This document shows, in pieces, positions 36,407 to 44,285 of a stretch of 64,000 nt of DNA. The DNA is from Pseudomonas helvetica. GTDB taxonomy: Bacteria; Pseudomonadota; Gammaproteobacteria; Pseudomonadales; Pseudomonadaceae. Under the pieces are notes generated by a model, which saw only the letters and a program-made list of their open reading frames with translations, made no database searches and was not told the origin of the DNA. Location of the stretch: assembly GCF_039908645.1 (NCBI RefSeq), contig NZ_CP150917.1, positions 3,793,501-3,857,500 on the forward strand. The letters are read 5' to 3'. Numbering within the stretch: the first letter of the stretch is position 1; every line of letters begins with the position of its first letter. Both the position numbers and the translations under genes were made by a program.

Positions 36407-37075
36407 TCAGAGACCGACCAGCGCGGCCAGCCCGCCGATGTCGGTGATCTGCCGGTACTCGTAGAAAGCGTTGGCCGGGACTTCGTGACCACGGGCGACG
36501 AAGGCCTTGTTCTTGATCTTCATGTCGTGGGCCGGCATCAGGTCGTAACGGAAGCTCGACGACACATGCAAGATGTCTTCCGGGCCGCAATTGAGGTTGT
36601 CGAGCATGAACTCGAACGCGGCCAGGCGCGGTTTGTAGGCTTGTGCCTGCTCGGCGGTAAAAACCTTGTGAAACGGTGCGCCGAGCTTGTCGACGTTGGA
36701 CATGATCTGGCTGTTGCTGGCGTTGGAGAAAATCACCAGCGGGATTTTGTCGGCGATTTTCGACAGGCCGGCCGGTACGTCCGGGTGCGGGCCCCAGGTC
36801 GGCACGGCGTCGTAATACAGTTGGCCTTCGTCACGGTATTCAATACCCCAACGCTTGCAGGTCCGCGCCAGCGCGGTCTTGAGGATTTCGTCATACGGCC
36901 TCCAGTCACCCATGACCTGGTCCAGGCGATAGGCCGAGAAGTCCTTGACGAACTGCTCCATCTGCTCGGGCACCACGCGATCGGCGAACAGCTCGCGAGT
37001 CATCGTACCCATGTGGAAATTGGTCAGCGTACCGTAGCAGTCGAACGTAATGAATTTGGGGCGAAGAAAGCTCAT
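36407..37075 (-). CDS. Haloacid dehalogenase type II family hydrolase
   Basis: HAD hydrolase of 222 residues similar to (S)-2-haloacid dehalogenases. Motif I is FDCYGTLTNF with the nucleophile D12. A motif II Ser is found in IFSNASN near 116-122, a motif III Lys in AYKPRLAAF and a motif IV region in HVSSSFRYDLMPAHD. It is the first gene of the ten-gene operon. Many close relatives sit beside amino acid or opine catabolic genes and their natural substrates are unknown, so actual dehalogenation should not be assumed. Confidence 0.86.
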   Translation of the reverse strand: MSFLRPKFITFDCYGTLTNFHMGTMTRELFADRVVPEQMEQFVKDFSAYRLDQVMGDWRPYDEILKTALARTCKRWGIEYRDEGQLYYDAVPTWGPHPDVPAGLSKIADKIPLVIFSNASNSQIMSNVDKLGAPFHKVFTAEQAQAYKPRLAAFEFMLDNLNCGPEDILHVSSSFRYDLMPAHDMKIKNKAFVARGHEVPANAFYEYRQITDIGGLAALVGL

Positions 37076-37371
37076 TGAGTGCGGTCCTGAAGTTCGTTGA
37101 GGTCATGGCGTGACAAGCATTCGCTCCGTTCCGGGAGCCGTGATGCATCGCTGCAGCACACCGTCATTACACCACCGTGAAATCAGCAGATGGCGTTAAA
37201 AGCGACCTCTGCTCGATACAAACCACCGTTTTAGCGCCCCCCCTCAGCAGACTTTGCGGGTCGCTCCAGCCTTGGGCAAACCCCGTATTCATGCGCTCTT
37301 ATGGGCCTTTATAACGCCGCAAGGCTCAAGCGCACACCCATTCACCGCAGAACCTGCGCCGGACAGAACGA
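37076..37371. other. Promoter region of the large catabolic operon
   Basis: About 300 bp upstream of the HAD-II gene with no credible ORF. The promoter of the 25642-37075 operon must lie here. A short ORF at 37254-37553 runs across repeats and a terminator and is rejected. Confidence 0.45.
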
Positions 37372-37403
37372 AAACGGGCGCTTCCCTGAGGAAGCGCCCG
37401 TTT
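37372..37403 (-). terminator. Rho-independent terminator for the aldehyde dehydrogenase gene
   Basis: Perfect 14-bp stem AAACGGGCGCTTCC / GGAAGCGCCCGTTT around a CTGA loop. Read on the minus strand the stem ends CCCGTTTTCGTT, giving a short U-tract, so it should terminate transcripts from the aldehyde dehydrogenase gene before the HAD-II operon. Confidence 0.8.
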
Positions 37404-37431
37404 GGATGCGGTTTAAAGCTTACTTCTACCC

Positions 37432-37467
37432 CTCGTACCCTTCGTGCACCTCGTACACCTCGTAGCA
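37432..37467. repeat. Four tandem 9-bp repeats
   Basis: CTCGTACCC, TTCGTGCAC, CTCGTACAC and CTCGTAGCA follow one another directly. The consensus is CTCGTRCAC. The last unit runs into the 53-bp inverted repeat. No coding frame is evident. Confidence 0.6.
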
Positions 37468-37607
37468 GCTGCCGAGCCTGCGAGGCTGCGTTCGGCTGCG
37501 AAGCAGTCGTAAACCCGGTGTGCGAGATCTGCCTGATGTACCGCGAGTTCTGATTTTGCGACTGCTCCGCAGCCGAACGCAGCCTCGCAGGCTCGGCAGC
37601 TGCTACG
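37461..37607. repeat. 53-bp near-perfect inverted repeat pair
   Basis: Left arm 37461-37513 begins CGTAGCAGCTGCCGAGCCTG; right arm 37555-37607 is its reverse complement with two mismatches out of 53. The spacer is 41 bp. The sequence resembles an interspersed palindromic repeat of fluorescens-group Pseudomonas. Transcribed as the 3-prime region of the aldehyde dehydrogenase mRNA, it would form a very stable hairpin ahead of the terminator at 37372. Confidence 0.85.
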
Positions 37608-37643
37608 GTGTTACAGGTTGCGTCGGGCTTTATGATCGGCGTG

Positions 37644-39116
37644 TTATTGGACGATATCGATCAACACACTCTTGAAGCGCAAATTGGCTTCGAACGCTTC
37701 ACGCCCCAGGTCCTTGCCAATGCCGGAGCGTTTGTAGCCACCGGTCGGCAGGATGTAGTCGTTACTGCGTCCGTAACGATTGACCCACACCGTCCCCGCT
37801 TCCAGGCGCCGAACCAGACGCAAGGCACGGTTGATGTCGGCCGTGTGCACACCCGCCGCCAGACCGTAAGTCGCATGCGCCGCCAGGCTCAGCGCCTGCT
37901 CTTCATCATCGAACGCCTGCACCGTCAGCACCGGGCCGAAGATTTCTTCGCAGATCGCCGGGTTCTGGTGGTCCAGGCCGGTCAGTAAAGTCGGCTGGTA
38001 ATAGGCGCCACCGAGCCCCTCGAACAGCCCGCCACCGGTCAGCACTTCGGCACCGGCCTGACGCGAGCGCTGGACGATGCCATCGATGCGGCTAGCCTGC
38101 AGCCGGGAAATGATCGGCGACAGCGTGCTCTCGGACGACCAGGTCGGGCCGGGGCGCAGCTCCTCGAAATACGCCTGCAAGTGCGCGATAAACGGCTCCA
38201 TGATCGAACGCTGGATCAACAGCCGAGACCCGGACACGCACACCTGCCCGGCATTACCGGTAATGGCCATGGCCACCGTGCGAGCGGTTTTGGCGATATC
38301 CGGCACATCGGCGAAGACCAGTTGCGGGCTCTTGCCGCCAAGTTCCAGGGTGACCGGTTTCGGACCGACCAGCGCACAGGTGGACATGATGCTCGAGCCG
38401 GTCGCGGTGGAACCGGTAAAGGTCACCTTGCCCACCCGCGGATGACGGCACAAGGCATCGCCCGTAACGCGGCCATCGCCCTGAATCACGTTGAAAATCC
38501 CCGCCGGCATGCCCGCCTGCAACGCCAGCTCGGCAAAGCGCAGGCTGGAAAACGGTGTCAGTTCTGAAGGCTTGAGCACCACGGCATTACCTGCGGCCAG
38601 CGCCGGCGAGACTTTCCACGAAGCCATGCTCAACGGGAAATTCCACGGCGCGATGGCGGCAATCACGCCGTAGGGTTCGGCGATCTGCATGCCCAGTCGA
38701 TCGGTCTGGGTGGCAGCCACATGACCGCCATGCTTGTCGGCCAGCTCGGCAAAGAAACGAATGCCTTCGGCGACGTAGGGAATATCCCAGGCGATCACAT
38801 CTTTATGGGGACGGGTCGAGCCCACCGCTTCCAGCGGCGCCAGAACAGCGGCGTCAGCTTCGATCAGATCGGCCCAACGGCGCATGACCCGCGCCCGCTC
38901 CCGGGGTGGGCGGCTGGCCCAGTCGCTGCGATTGAACGCCTGCCAGGCATCGTTGACCGCTTCATCCACCAGGTCGGCATCGGCGACCGGCAACTGGGCA
39001 TAGACCTGGCCATCCGACGGCCGCACCACCTCAAGTCCCGGTTGAGCATCGCGGTATTTACCGGCAATGAAATGAGCGCTGCGCACAGCGATAAGGCGAG
39101 GATCGAAGCTATCCAT
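37644..39116 (-). CDS. Aldehyde dehydrogenase family protein
   Basis: NAD(P)-dependent aldehyde dehydrogenase of 490 residues. Catalytic E258 (TLELGGKSP) and C293 (NAGQVCVSG) are present, as is the cofactor motif IAPWNFPLSMASWK near 155-168. I start at ATG 39116 (MDSFDPRLIAV). It is monocistronic, with its own terminator. It could oxidise the aldehyde released by either flavin oxidase of the downstream operon, like PuuC/KauB in polyamine breakdown, but that is inference. Confidence 0.92.
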   Translation of the reverse strand: MDSFDPRLIAVRSAHFIAGKYRDAQPGLEVVRPSDGQVYAQLPVADADLVDEAVNDAWQAFNRSDWASRPPRERARVMRRWADLIEADAAVLAPLEAVGSTRPHKDVIAWDIPYVAEGIRFFAELADKHGGHVAATQTDRLGMQIAEPYGVIAAIAPWNFPLSMASWKVSPALAAGNAVVLKPSELTPFSSLRFAELALQAGMPAGIFNVIQGDGRVTGDALCRHPRVGKVTFTGSTATGSSIMSTCALVGPKPVTLELGGKSPQLVFADVPDIAKTARTVAMAITGNAGQVCVSGSRLLIQRSIMEPFIAHLQAYFEELRPGPTWSSESTLSPIISRLQASRIDGIVQRSRQAGAEVLTGGGLFEGLGGAYYQPTLLTGLDHQNPAICEEIFGPVLTVQAFDDEEQALSLAAHATYGLAAGVHTADINRALRLVRRLEAGTVWVNRYGRSNDYILPTGGYKRSGIGKDLGREAFEANLRFKSVLIDIVQ

Positions 39117-39358
39117 GGAGCACTCCAGATAAGGGACGGCGAGTCGTGAACTCAGGCCTCCATCGTAGAAAAAAAGCCCAAGCATTTGCTGCCGACCTTG
39201 CCGGGCAATTAAGTAGTAAGTGTGGTCTTGTGGCCTCGGGCGTGCGGAATCTGCCGAATGTTCCAGCCCCTCTTGTCAGGCCTTCGCGCAGATGGGATAC
39301 AGGCACCATCGCGCCGCACAGCCGGTTGATTGCGCACACTGTCCAACGGAGACTCGCC

Positions 39359-40216
39359 ATGTCCGCCCCGCACCCTTCTGCTTATGTTTATCGCCCGATG
39401 ACGACCGCCGACCTGCCCTCGGCCCATGCCTTGTCCGTGCAATTGAAGTGGCCCCATCGCCTGGATGATTGGGCCATGGTGTTGCGCCTCAGCGACGGCG
39501 TTGTGGCACTCGATGGCGAGCGTCTGATCGGCACGGCGTTCACCTGTCCCCAAGGCGACTTCGCCACCATCGGCCTGGTGATCGTCAGCGACGACTATCA
39601 AGGCAAGGGTATCGGTCGCAAGTTGATGGAACAGGCACTTGATGCGTGCCAGTCACGCACCCCGGTACTCAACGCGACCCTTGCCGGTGCGCCGCTTTAC
39701 GCGAGTCAGGGCTTTGTCGAGTTCGGGCGGATTCAGCAACACCAGGGCCCGGCGCAAACCGTTACACCTGTGCCGCTGGCCGATGGTGAACGCTGTCGCC
39801 CGCTGCGTGAGGCCGATAAGGCCCGCGTGCTGGAACTGGCCAATGCCGGCACCGGGCTGGACCGGCAAACGGTGCTCAACGAGCTGTTCGATGTGGCCGA
39901 GCATTCGGCTGTCATCGAGCGCGATGGCCAAGTGCACGCCTTCGCCCTGCTGCGTCCTTATGGCCGTGGTCGCGGCCTTGGCCCGGTGGTCGCCGAGAAC
40001 ATCGAACAGGCCAAACACCTGATCGCCGTGTTGCTGGCCCACGTACCGGAGGCCTTCGTGCGCATCGACATTCCGGCGGACAGTGGCTTGAGCGAATGGC
40101 TGGACTCGGTCGGTCTCAAGCAGGTCGATACCGTGGCGCAAATGGCACGGGGCACACCGCCGCAAGCGGTCAACGGCGTCCGACAGTTCGCACTCGTCAC
40201 CCAGGCCATTGGCTGA
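39359..40216 (+). CDS. GNAT family N-acetyltransferase, double domain
   Basis: A 285-residue protein. An N-terminal GNAT domain has the acetyl-CoA loop VSDDYQGKGIGRKLM near 75-89. A second acetyltransferase-like domain from about 145 to 280 lacks a clear CoA loop. This layout matches YitI-like double GNAT proteins. The ATG at 39359 has CGGAG upstream; the ORF extends 71 residues further but the extension is not coding-like. It is divergent from the aldehyde dehydrogenase gene and 69 bp upstream of the bicupin gene. The substrate is unknown. Confidence 0.87.
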   Translation: MSAPHPSAYVYRPMTTADLPSAHALSVQLKWPHRLDDWAMVLRLSDGVVALDGERLIGTAFTCPQGDFATIGLVIVSDDYQGKGIGRKLMEQALDACQSRTPVLNATLAGAPLYASQGFVEFGRIQQHQGPAQTVTPVPLADGERCRPLREADKARVLELANAGTGLDRQTVLNELFDVAEHSAVIERDGQVHAFALLRPYGRGRGLGPVVAENIEQAKHLIAVLLAHVPEAFVRIDIPADSGLSEWLDSVGLKQVDTVAQMARGTPPQAVNGVRQFALVTQAIG

Positions 40217-40285
40217 CAACCGCGCGCAAAGCAGTCGCCGCTCTCCAACATCCTCCACCCCCCATTTGCATGGAGCGTCACCCGC

Positions 40286-40999
40286 ATGTCTCAACCTACC
40301 ATTCTGCTGTTGGCTCGCGCCGACGGCAGCCGTGTCGCCATGTCTTTCAAGGCAACGTCCTTGAGCGCTGCCGACCCCTTCAAGGAATATCGTCAGGTCA
40401 CCTACACCGGGCCTGATGGCATCTGCGCCGGGACCGTGAACACAGGCGAATCACTCGATATCAATGATTTCCCGCACACCGAAGTGATCGTGGTCCACGC
40501 CGGCCACGTCGTGTTGAAATCCAAAGGCCAGACGCTGGAACTGGGGATCGGTGCCAGCGCGGTGATCGGTCGTGGGACCACGCTGCGAATCGAGGCGCAA
40601 GCCGATACGTGCTGGGCATTCTGTGCCGTGATCAGCCCCAGCGCTGAACCGACTCCTGGGCTGACAGCGCTGGACCCGCTAGCGATGCTCTCCCCTTCGG
40701 CCGCGCCGGAACCGCAAATACTGATCGGGCCCACCCCGCAGTGCCGCTCACGCAATGCCTTCGAAGACAGCAGCACCGACCTGCGCGTCGGCGTCTGGGA
40801 TTCGACCCCCTACGAACGCCATGGCCGGCCGCATAAACTCAACGAGCTGATGCACCTGATCGAAGGCAGCGTCACCCTGCGGGCAGCCGATGGTACGAGC
40901 CTGACAGTCAACACCGGCGACACCGTGTTCGTACCGCAAGGCGCACCGTGCGCCTGGCAAAGCACCCGGTATGTCCGCAAGTTTTACGCCGTGAAATAA
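40286..40999 (+). CDS. Bicupin domain protein
   Basis: A 237-residue protein with two cupin barrels, about 40-110 and 165-237. The second contains LIEGSVTLRAADGTSLTV and GDTVFVPQGAPCAWQS, typical of DUF861/EutQ-like cupins. The first metal-binding His set appears incomplete (FPHTEVIVVHAGHV). It may be a small-molecule-binding or sugar-acid enzyme. It is likely cotranscribed with the GNAT gene. No function is assigned. Confidence 0.83.
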   Translation: MSQPTILLLARADGSRVAMSFKATSLSAADPFKEYRQVTYTGPDGICAGTVNTGESLDINDFPHTEVIVVHAGHVVLKSKGQTLELGIGASAVIGRGTTLRIEAQADTCWAFCAVISPSAEPTPGLTALDPLAMLSPSAAPEPQILIGPTPQCRSRNAFEDSSTDLRVGVWDSTPYERHGRPHKLNELMHLIEGSVTLRAADGTSLTVNTGDTVFVPQGAPCAWQSTRYVRKFYAVK

Positions 41000-41075
41000 G
41001 CCCCACGGCACAACGCCGGCAACCGCGCCGGCACTGAACCCACCGACCGGTCGCGAGCCAACGCAGACCGGCCGA

Positions 41076-41092
41076 CGAGGCAAGCCGCCTCG
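41076..41092. repeat. REP-like hairpin between convergent genes
   Basis: CGAGGC-AAGCC-GCCTCG, a six-base-pair stem with a REP-type AAGCC loop, embedded in a REP-like stretch (ACCGGCCGACGAGGCAAGCC). It lies between the convergent bicupin and DUF6124 genes and may serve as terminator. Confidence 0.55.
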
Positions 41093-41105
41093 CTACAACG
41101 CGGTA

Positions 41106-41477
41106 CTACGGCGCCTCTGGCTGATCGTAATTATCCAACGCCCGATTCACCAACAACTCCCCCAACGAAATCATCTGCTGAATCGCCAACGCCACATGCC
41201 GACGCGTGCCTTCCAGCTCGAACGCCAGATCGCTGGCCAGCACATTCAGCGATGCCAGGGTTTCCGAGGCGTGAGCCAGCAGGGTTTCGTTATCCAGATC
41301 AGGGATGACCGCGAAGATGTTGGAGGGACGTTTATCGGGCGGGTTGCCCTTGTCGAACGGCGGCTTGAGGTAATGATCCAGCGCCCGCTCGGCGGCGTCG
41401 TGGAGTTTTTTGGAGTCGGTTGTGGCGTAAGGGGAAGTGCTTGGGGTTTCTGCGAGATCAGGAGTGATCTTGTGCAT
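41106..41477 (-). CDS. DUF6124-type small protein
   Basis: A 123-residue soluble protein of a family widespread in Pseudomonas. The N-terminus KITPDLAETPSTSPYATTDS, the AAERALDHYL segment near 29-38 and a helical C-terminus (TLASLNVLASDLAFELEG) match. Helices with heptad-like spacing suggest oligomerisation. The function is unknown. Two or more copies per genome are usual. Confidence 0.82.
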   Translation of the reverse strand: MHKITPDLAETPSTSPYATTDSKKLHDAAERALDHYLKPPFDKGNPPDKRPSNIFAVIPDLDNETLLAHASETLASLNVLASDLAFELEGTRRHVALAIQQMISLGELLVNRALDNYDQPEAP

Positions 41478-41491
41478 GGTGAAGCTCCTTT

Positions 41492-41677
41492 TTACGGATT
41501 GAAGCCCTTTCGCTCATCGGGTTTCCAGGCCCGGTCGCTGAATTGGCAGCGACAGCCGGAGGTTATCCATTCACCTTCCCACCCGGCAACCTTGAAAAGC
41601 TGTCGGAGAATTCTCTTGAGCACCTGATGTTTGTAGGTATTTCCTAGGACTGAATCGATTGCTCTTGGATCGGACAT
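41492..41677 (-). CDS. Possible small ORF upstream of the DUF6124 gene
   Basis: A 61-residue frame starting at an ATG, in the same direction as and 14 bp upstream of the DUF6124 gene. It has two cysteines (SGCRCQF), no recognised domain and no clear ribosome binding site. Position in a 213-bp gap makes it possible but far from certain. Confidence 0.25.
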   Translation of the reverse strand: MSDPRAIDSVLGNTYKHQVLKRILRQLFKVAGWEGEWITSGCRCQFSDRAWKPDERKGFNP

Positions 41678-41690
41678 CCACGCAAGCGGG

Positions 41691-42227
41691 TCATAGGTTC
41701 AACCGATAAGTAGACTGCACCAACCCCGAAGGAAAGCAGCGGCTTGATACCAGTTTCAAATCAATATCCTGCTCAAGGGCCCCGAATAATGGCCTTCCCG
41801 ACCCGATCAGCACAGGAACAGTGGTAATCACCATATCGGCGACTAACCCTTCGCGCAGGAATGATTGCACCAACTGCCCACCATCGACATAGACCCGACG
41901 CACGCCTTGCCTGGCCATTTCCGCCATCACGTCCCTGGGCTTGAGGTTGGAGAAACGCAATTTGCCCGTCAGTGCCTCGGGCACCGCCGAATCGGCCAGC
42001 TGTTCAGACAGCACCACGACGGGCCGGTCGTAGAACCACGTGTCGAAGGTCAGCGCCTTCTCATAGCTTCCCCGCCCCATCACAATCACATCCTTATCGG
42101 CGATGAAGGCTGAGTAGCCATGATCCTCAGTCGGATCATCGCGCTGCAACAGCCAGTCGATGTCGCCATCAGGTCGGGCGATGAAACCATCCAGACTGGT
42201 GGCGATGAAAACATGTGCCGTGGCCAT
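41691..42227 (-). CDS. Dihydrofolate reductase family protein (RibD C-terminal type)
   Basis: Reductase-fold protein of 178 residues. It begins with the FIATSLDGFIARPDGDIDWL signature of RibD-C proteins. GRGSYEKAL near 52-60 and YVDGGQLVQSFLREGLV near 113-129 form the NADPH site. ATG 42227 has AAAGGAG six bases upstream. These proteins are standalone homologues of riboflavin-pathway reductases with unknown substrates. It is divergent from the VOC gene. Confidence 0.88.
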   Translation of the reverse strand: MATAHVFIATSLDGFIARPDGDIDWLLQRDDPTEDHGYSAFIADKDVIVMGRGSYEKALTFDTWFYDRPVVVLSEQLADSAVPEALTGKLRFSNLKPRDVMAEMARQGVRRVYVDGGQLVQSFLREGLVADMVITTVPVLIGSGRPLFGALEQDIDLKLVSSRCFPSGLVQSTYRLNL

Positions 42228-42365
42228 CAAAATCTCCTTTGGCCGACTTTTGAAAAATCAGCAATTTAAACAATACTTAGGGTTTGCCTGTTGATTTGCC
42301 AACGTTCAGCCCGGCTGACTACGCGGCTGGAGTGAACGTATCAGACCTGATTCTGGAGAAGCAAA

Positions 42366-42845
42366 ATGGTCAGCAAAAACACGATTTGCCTCTGGTACGA
42401 CGGCACTGCGCAGGATGCTGCAGAGTTTTACGCCCGAACATTCCCGGACAGCGCGGTCGTCGCCGTCCATCACGCGCCTGGCGACTATCCGGCGGGCAAG
42501 CAAGGCGATGTGATAACGGTCGAGTTCACGGTGATGGGCATCCCTTGCCTCGGGTTGAACGGAGGGCCGGGGATCAAGCACAACGAGGCTTTTTCATTCC
42601 AGGTAGCGACCGACGACCAGGCCGAAACTGACCGCTTGTGGAACGCGATTGTCGCAAACGGCGGCCAGGAAAGCGTATGTGGCTGGTGCAAGGACAAATG
42701 GGGCCTGTCGTGGCAGATCACGCCCCGTGTCCTGAGCGCCGCGATATCCAACCCCGATCGAGCGGCGGCCAAGCGCGCTTTCGACGCCATGATGACAATG
42801 ACCAAGATAGACATCGCGGCAATCGAAGCGGCACTTGCGGGTTAG
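42366..42845 (+). CDS. VOC family protein (PhnB/3-demethylubiquinone methyltransferase-like)
   Basis: A 159-residue vicinal-oxygen-chelate protein. It begins NTICLWYDGTAQDAAEFYA and contains LGLNGGPGIKHNEAFSFQV and WCKDKWGLSWQITP, standard for PhnB-like proteins. Despite a common database label, it is not a methyltransferase by fold. GGAG lies upstream of the ATG at 42366. The function is unknown. Confidence 0.88.
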   Translation: MVSKNTICLWYDGTAQDAAEFYARTFPDSAVVAVHHAPGDYPAGKQGDVITVEFTVMGIPCLGLNGGPGIKHNEAFSFQVATDDQAETDRLWNAIVANGGQESVCGWCKDKWGLSWQITPRVLSAAISNPDRAAAKRAFDAMMTMTKIDIAAIEAALAG

Positions 42846-42869
42846 CCGGTCGACACTCCGGCCGCTTGA

Positions 42870-42965
42870 TTTCAGACGAGACGCTGCAAGGAACGATTCA
42901 TCGGCGGTTGCCTGTGCGGCAACGTACGATTTATGGCGCGGGTCTGCCCGACAGCTCTCACTTAA
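42870..42965 (+). pseudogene. Remnant of a GFA family gene N-terminus
   Basis: The frame reads CKERFIGGCLCGNVRFMARV and then stops at 42963. FIGGCLCGNVRF is the zinc-binding N-terminal signature of the GFA (glutathione-dependent formaldehyde-activating-like) family, which normally continues to about 130 residues with further CxxC motifs. Here there is no proper start codon and the frame closes after about 32 codons. After the stop, the same frame reads on to 43042 (REPWVTTSSLEPDDAINVLE) without clear homology. It is a decayed gene between the VOC and P1 peptidase genes. Confidence 0.6.
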
Positions 42966-43079
42966 ACGTCGCGTGAGCCCTGGGTCACGACGTCTTCCCT
43001 GGAACCTGACGATGCAATCAATGTGCTCGAGGTGGCATGAACGCGAAACAATCACACCACCTCAATACCGCGAGATCAG

Positions 43080-44216
43080 TTAGTCATTCGCCGCTCCCCG
43101 CCAGCCGGCCCGATGCAAGGCTTTGAGCAGCGTCTCGGAATCCAGGCCCGGCACGGCATGGCCGTTGCCTTCAGCGGTGTCGGCGGCCAGCAAGGCATTG
43201 ATGATGGCTTCTTCCACCGCTTCGGTGGCGGCCAGGAACAACTCGCTGATGTGGTCGTTGTTGACCATGCTCAGGTTGTCGGTAGTCGGCGCACGCTTAC
43301 TCTCGTAAGCGGCCGGCGGCACATGCTGATTACCGGTGGCGAAGGCGATGAAGATGTCACCGCTGTGGTCTTCATTGCCGCCGCCGGTGCGGGCGAGGCC
43401 GAGGCTGGCACGTTGCGCCAGACGCGTGCATTGGTGCGGCAGCAACGGCGCGTCGGTGGCCAGGCAAACGACTATCGAGCCCATGCCCGGGTGCGGCAGC
43501 GACGCCTTGAGGAACGGCGAGTCGACCTGTTCCATGTAGCGTCCGACCGGGTAACCGTCGACGCGCAATTCGTTACGGATGCCGTGGTTGGCCTGGACGA
43601 TGGCCCCAACGGTCCAGCCGCCCTGAGCACTGCTCAGACGCCGTGATGCGGTGCCGATGCCGCCCTTGAATTCATGACAGATCATGCCGCTACCGCCCCC
43701 GACGGAGCCTTCCGTTACCGGCCCGCTCTTGGCCGAACGCAGGGCCTCGGCCACATGTTCAATCTTCACATGGAAGCCGTTGATGTCGTTGAGCAGGCCG
43801 TCGAAAGTCTCCAGCACCACCGGCATGTTCCAGTAGAGGCGCCCGTCATCAGGCTGTTGTTCACGGTCCAGCACAACCAGCGCATCGCGCACCACGCCCA
43901 GGCTGTGGGTGTTGGTGAAGGCGATGGGACTGGTCAAAAGACCTGCCTCGCGAATCCATTCCAGACCGGTGGCGTCGCCGTTGCCGTTCAACACATGGAC
44001 GCCGGCAAAGCACGGTTGCTGGCTGGTGGAACCGGCACGAGGCTCGATCAGGGTGACACCGGTCAGGATGTCGCGGCCATTGGCGGTGCGTCCTCGCACA
44101 TTACTGTGGCCGACCCGTACACCGGGCACATCGGTGATGGCATTGAGGGGGCCGGATTGCAGTTGGCCGAACTGAATGTTCAGGTCGCGGGCACGTGGTT
44201 TCATCGTCTCTTTCAT
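43080..44216 (-). CDS. P1 family peptidase (DmpA-like aminopeptidase/D-esterase)
   Basis: N-terminal-nucleophile hydrolase of 378 residues. The self-cleavage site is readable as HPGMG246 / S247IVVCLATDAPL, so a proenzyme should split into alpha (1-246) and beta (247-378) subunits with S247 as nucleophile. The family motif EGSVGGGSGMICHEFKGG is near 169-186. Relatives cleave N-terminal residues, beta-peptides or D-amino acid esters. It lies about 70 bp downstream of the PotF-like gene in the same direction, so cotranscription is likely. Confidence 0.9.
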   Translation of the reverse strand: MKETMKPRARDLNIQFGQLQSGPLNAITDVPGVRVGHSNVRGRTANGRDILTGVTLIEPRAGSTSQQPCFAGVHVLNGNGDATGLEWIREAGLLTSPIAFTNTHSLGVVRDALVVLDREQQPDDGRLYWNMPVVLETFDGLLNDINGFHVKIEHVAEALRSAKSGPVTEGSVGGGSGMICHEFKGGIGTASRRLSSAQGGWTVGAIVQANHGIRNELRVDGYPVGRYMEQVDSPFLKASLPHPGMGSIVVCLATDAPLLPHQCTRLAQRASLGLARTGGGNEDHSGDIFIAFATGNQHVPPAAYESKRAPTTDNLSMVNNDHISELFLAATEAVEEAIINALLAADTAEGNGHAVPGLDSETLLKALHRAGWRGAAND

Positions 44217-44285
44217 GGTCTCTCTCTTGTTTCATTTGTTGCATGAAGGGGCTTGGCTAGTCATCAGCAGAGCCGAGTTTGCCAA

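Noticed and set aside
36407..37075. True haloacid dehalogenase for halogenated pollutants
   Set aside because: Fold and catalytic residues fit, but no halo-acid uptake or associated genes occur; the amine-catabolic context suggests another substrate.
37254..37553. 99-codon plus-strand ORF
   Set aside because: It runs through the terminator hairpin, the 9-bp tandem repeats and one inverted-repeat arm; not a gene.
37400..37610. CRISPR-like array
   Set aside because: The repeats are 9-bp tandem units and one inverted pair, without regularly spaced direct repeats, spacers or cas genes.
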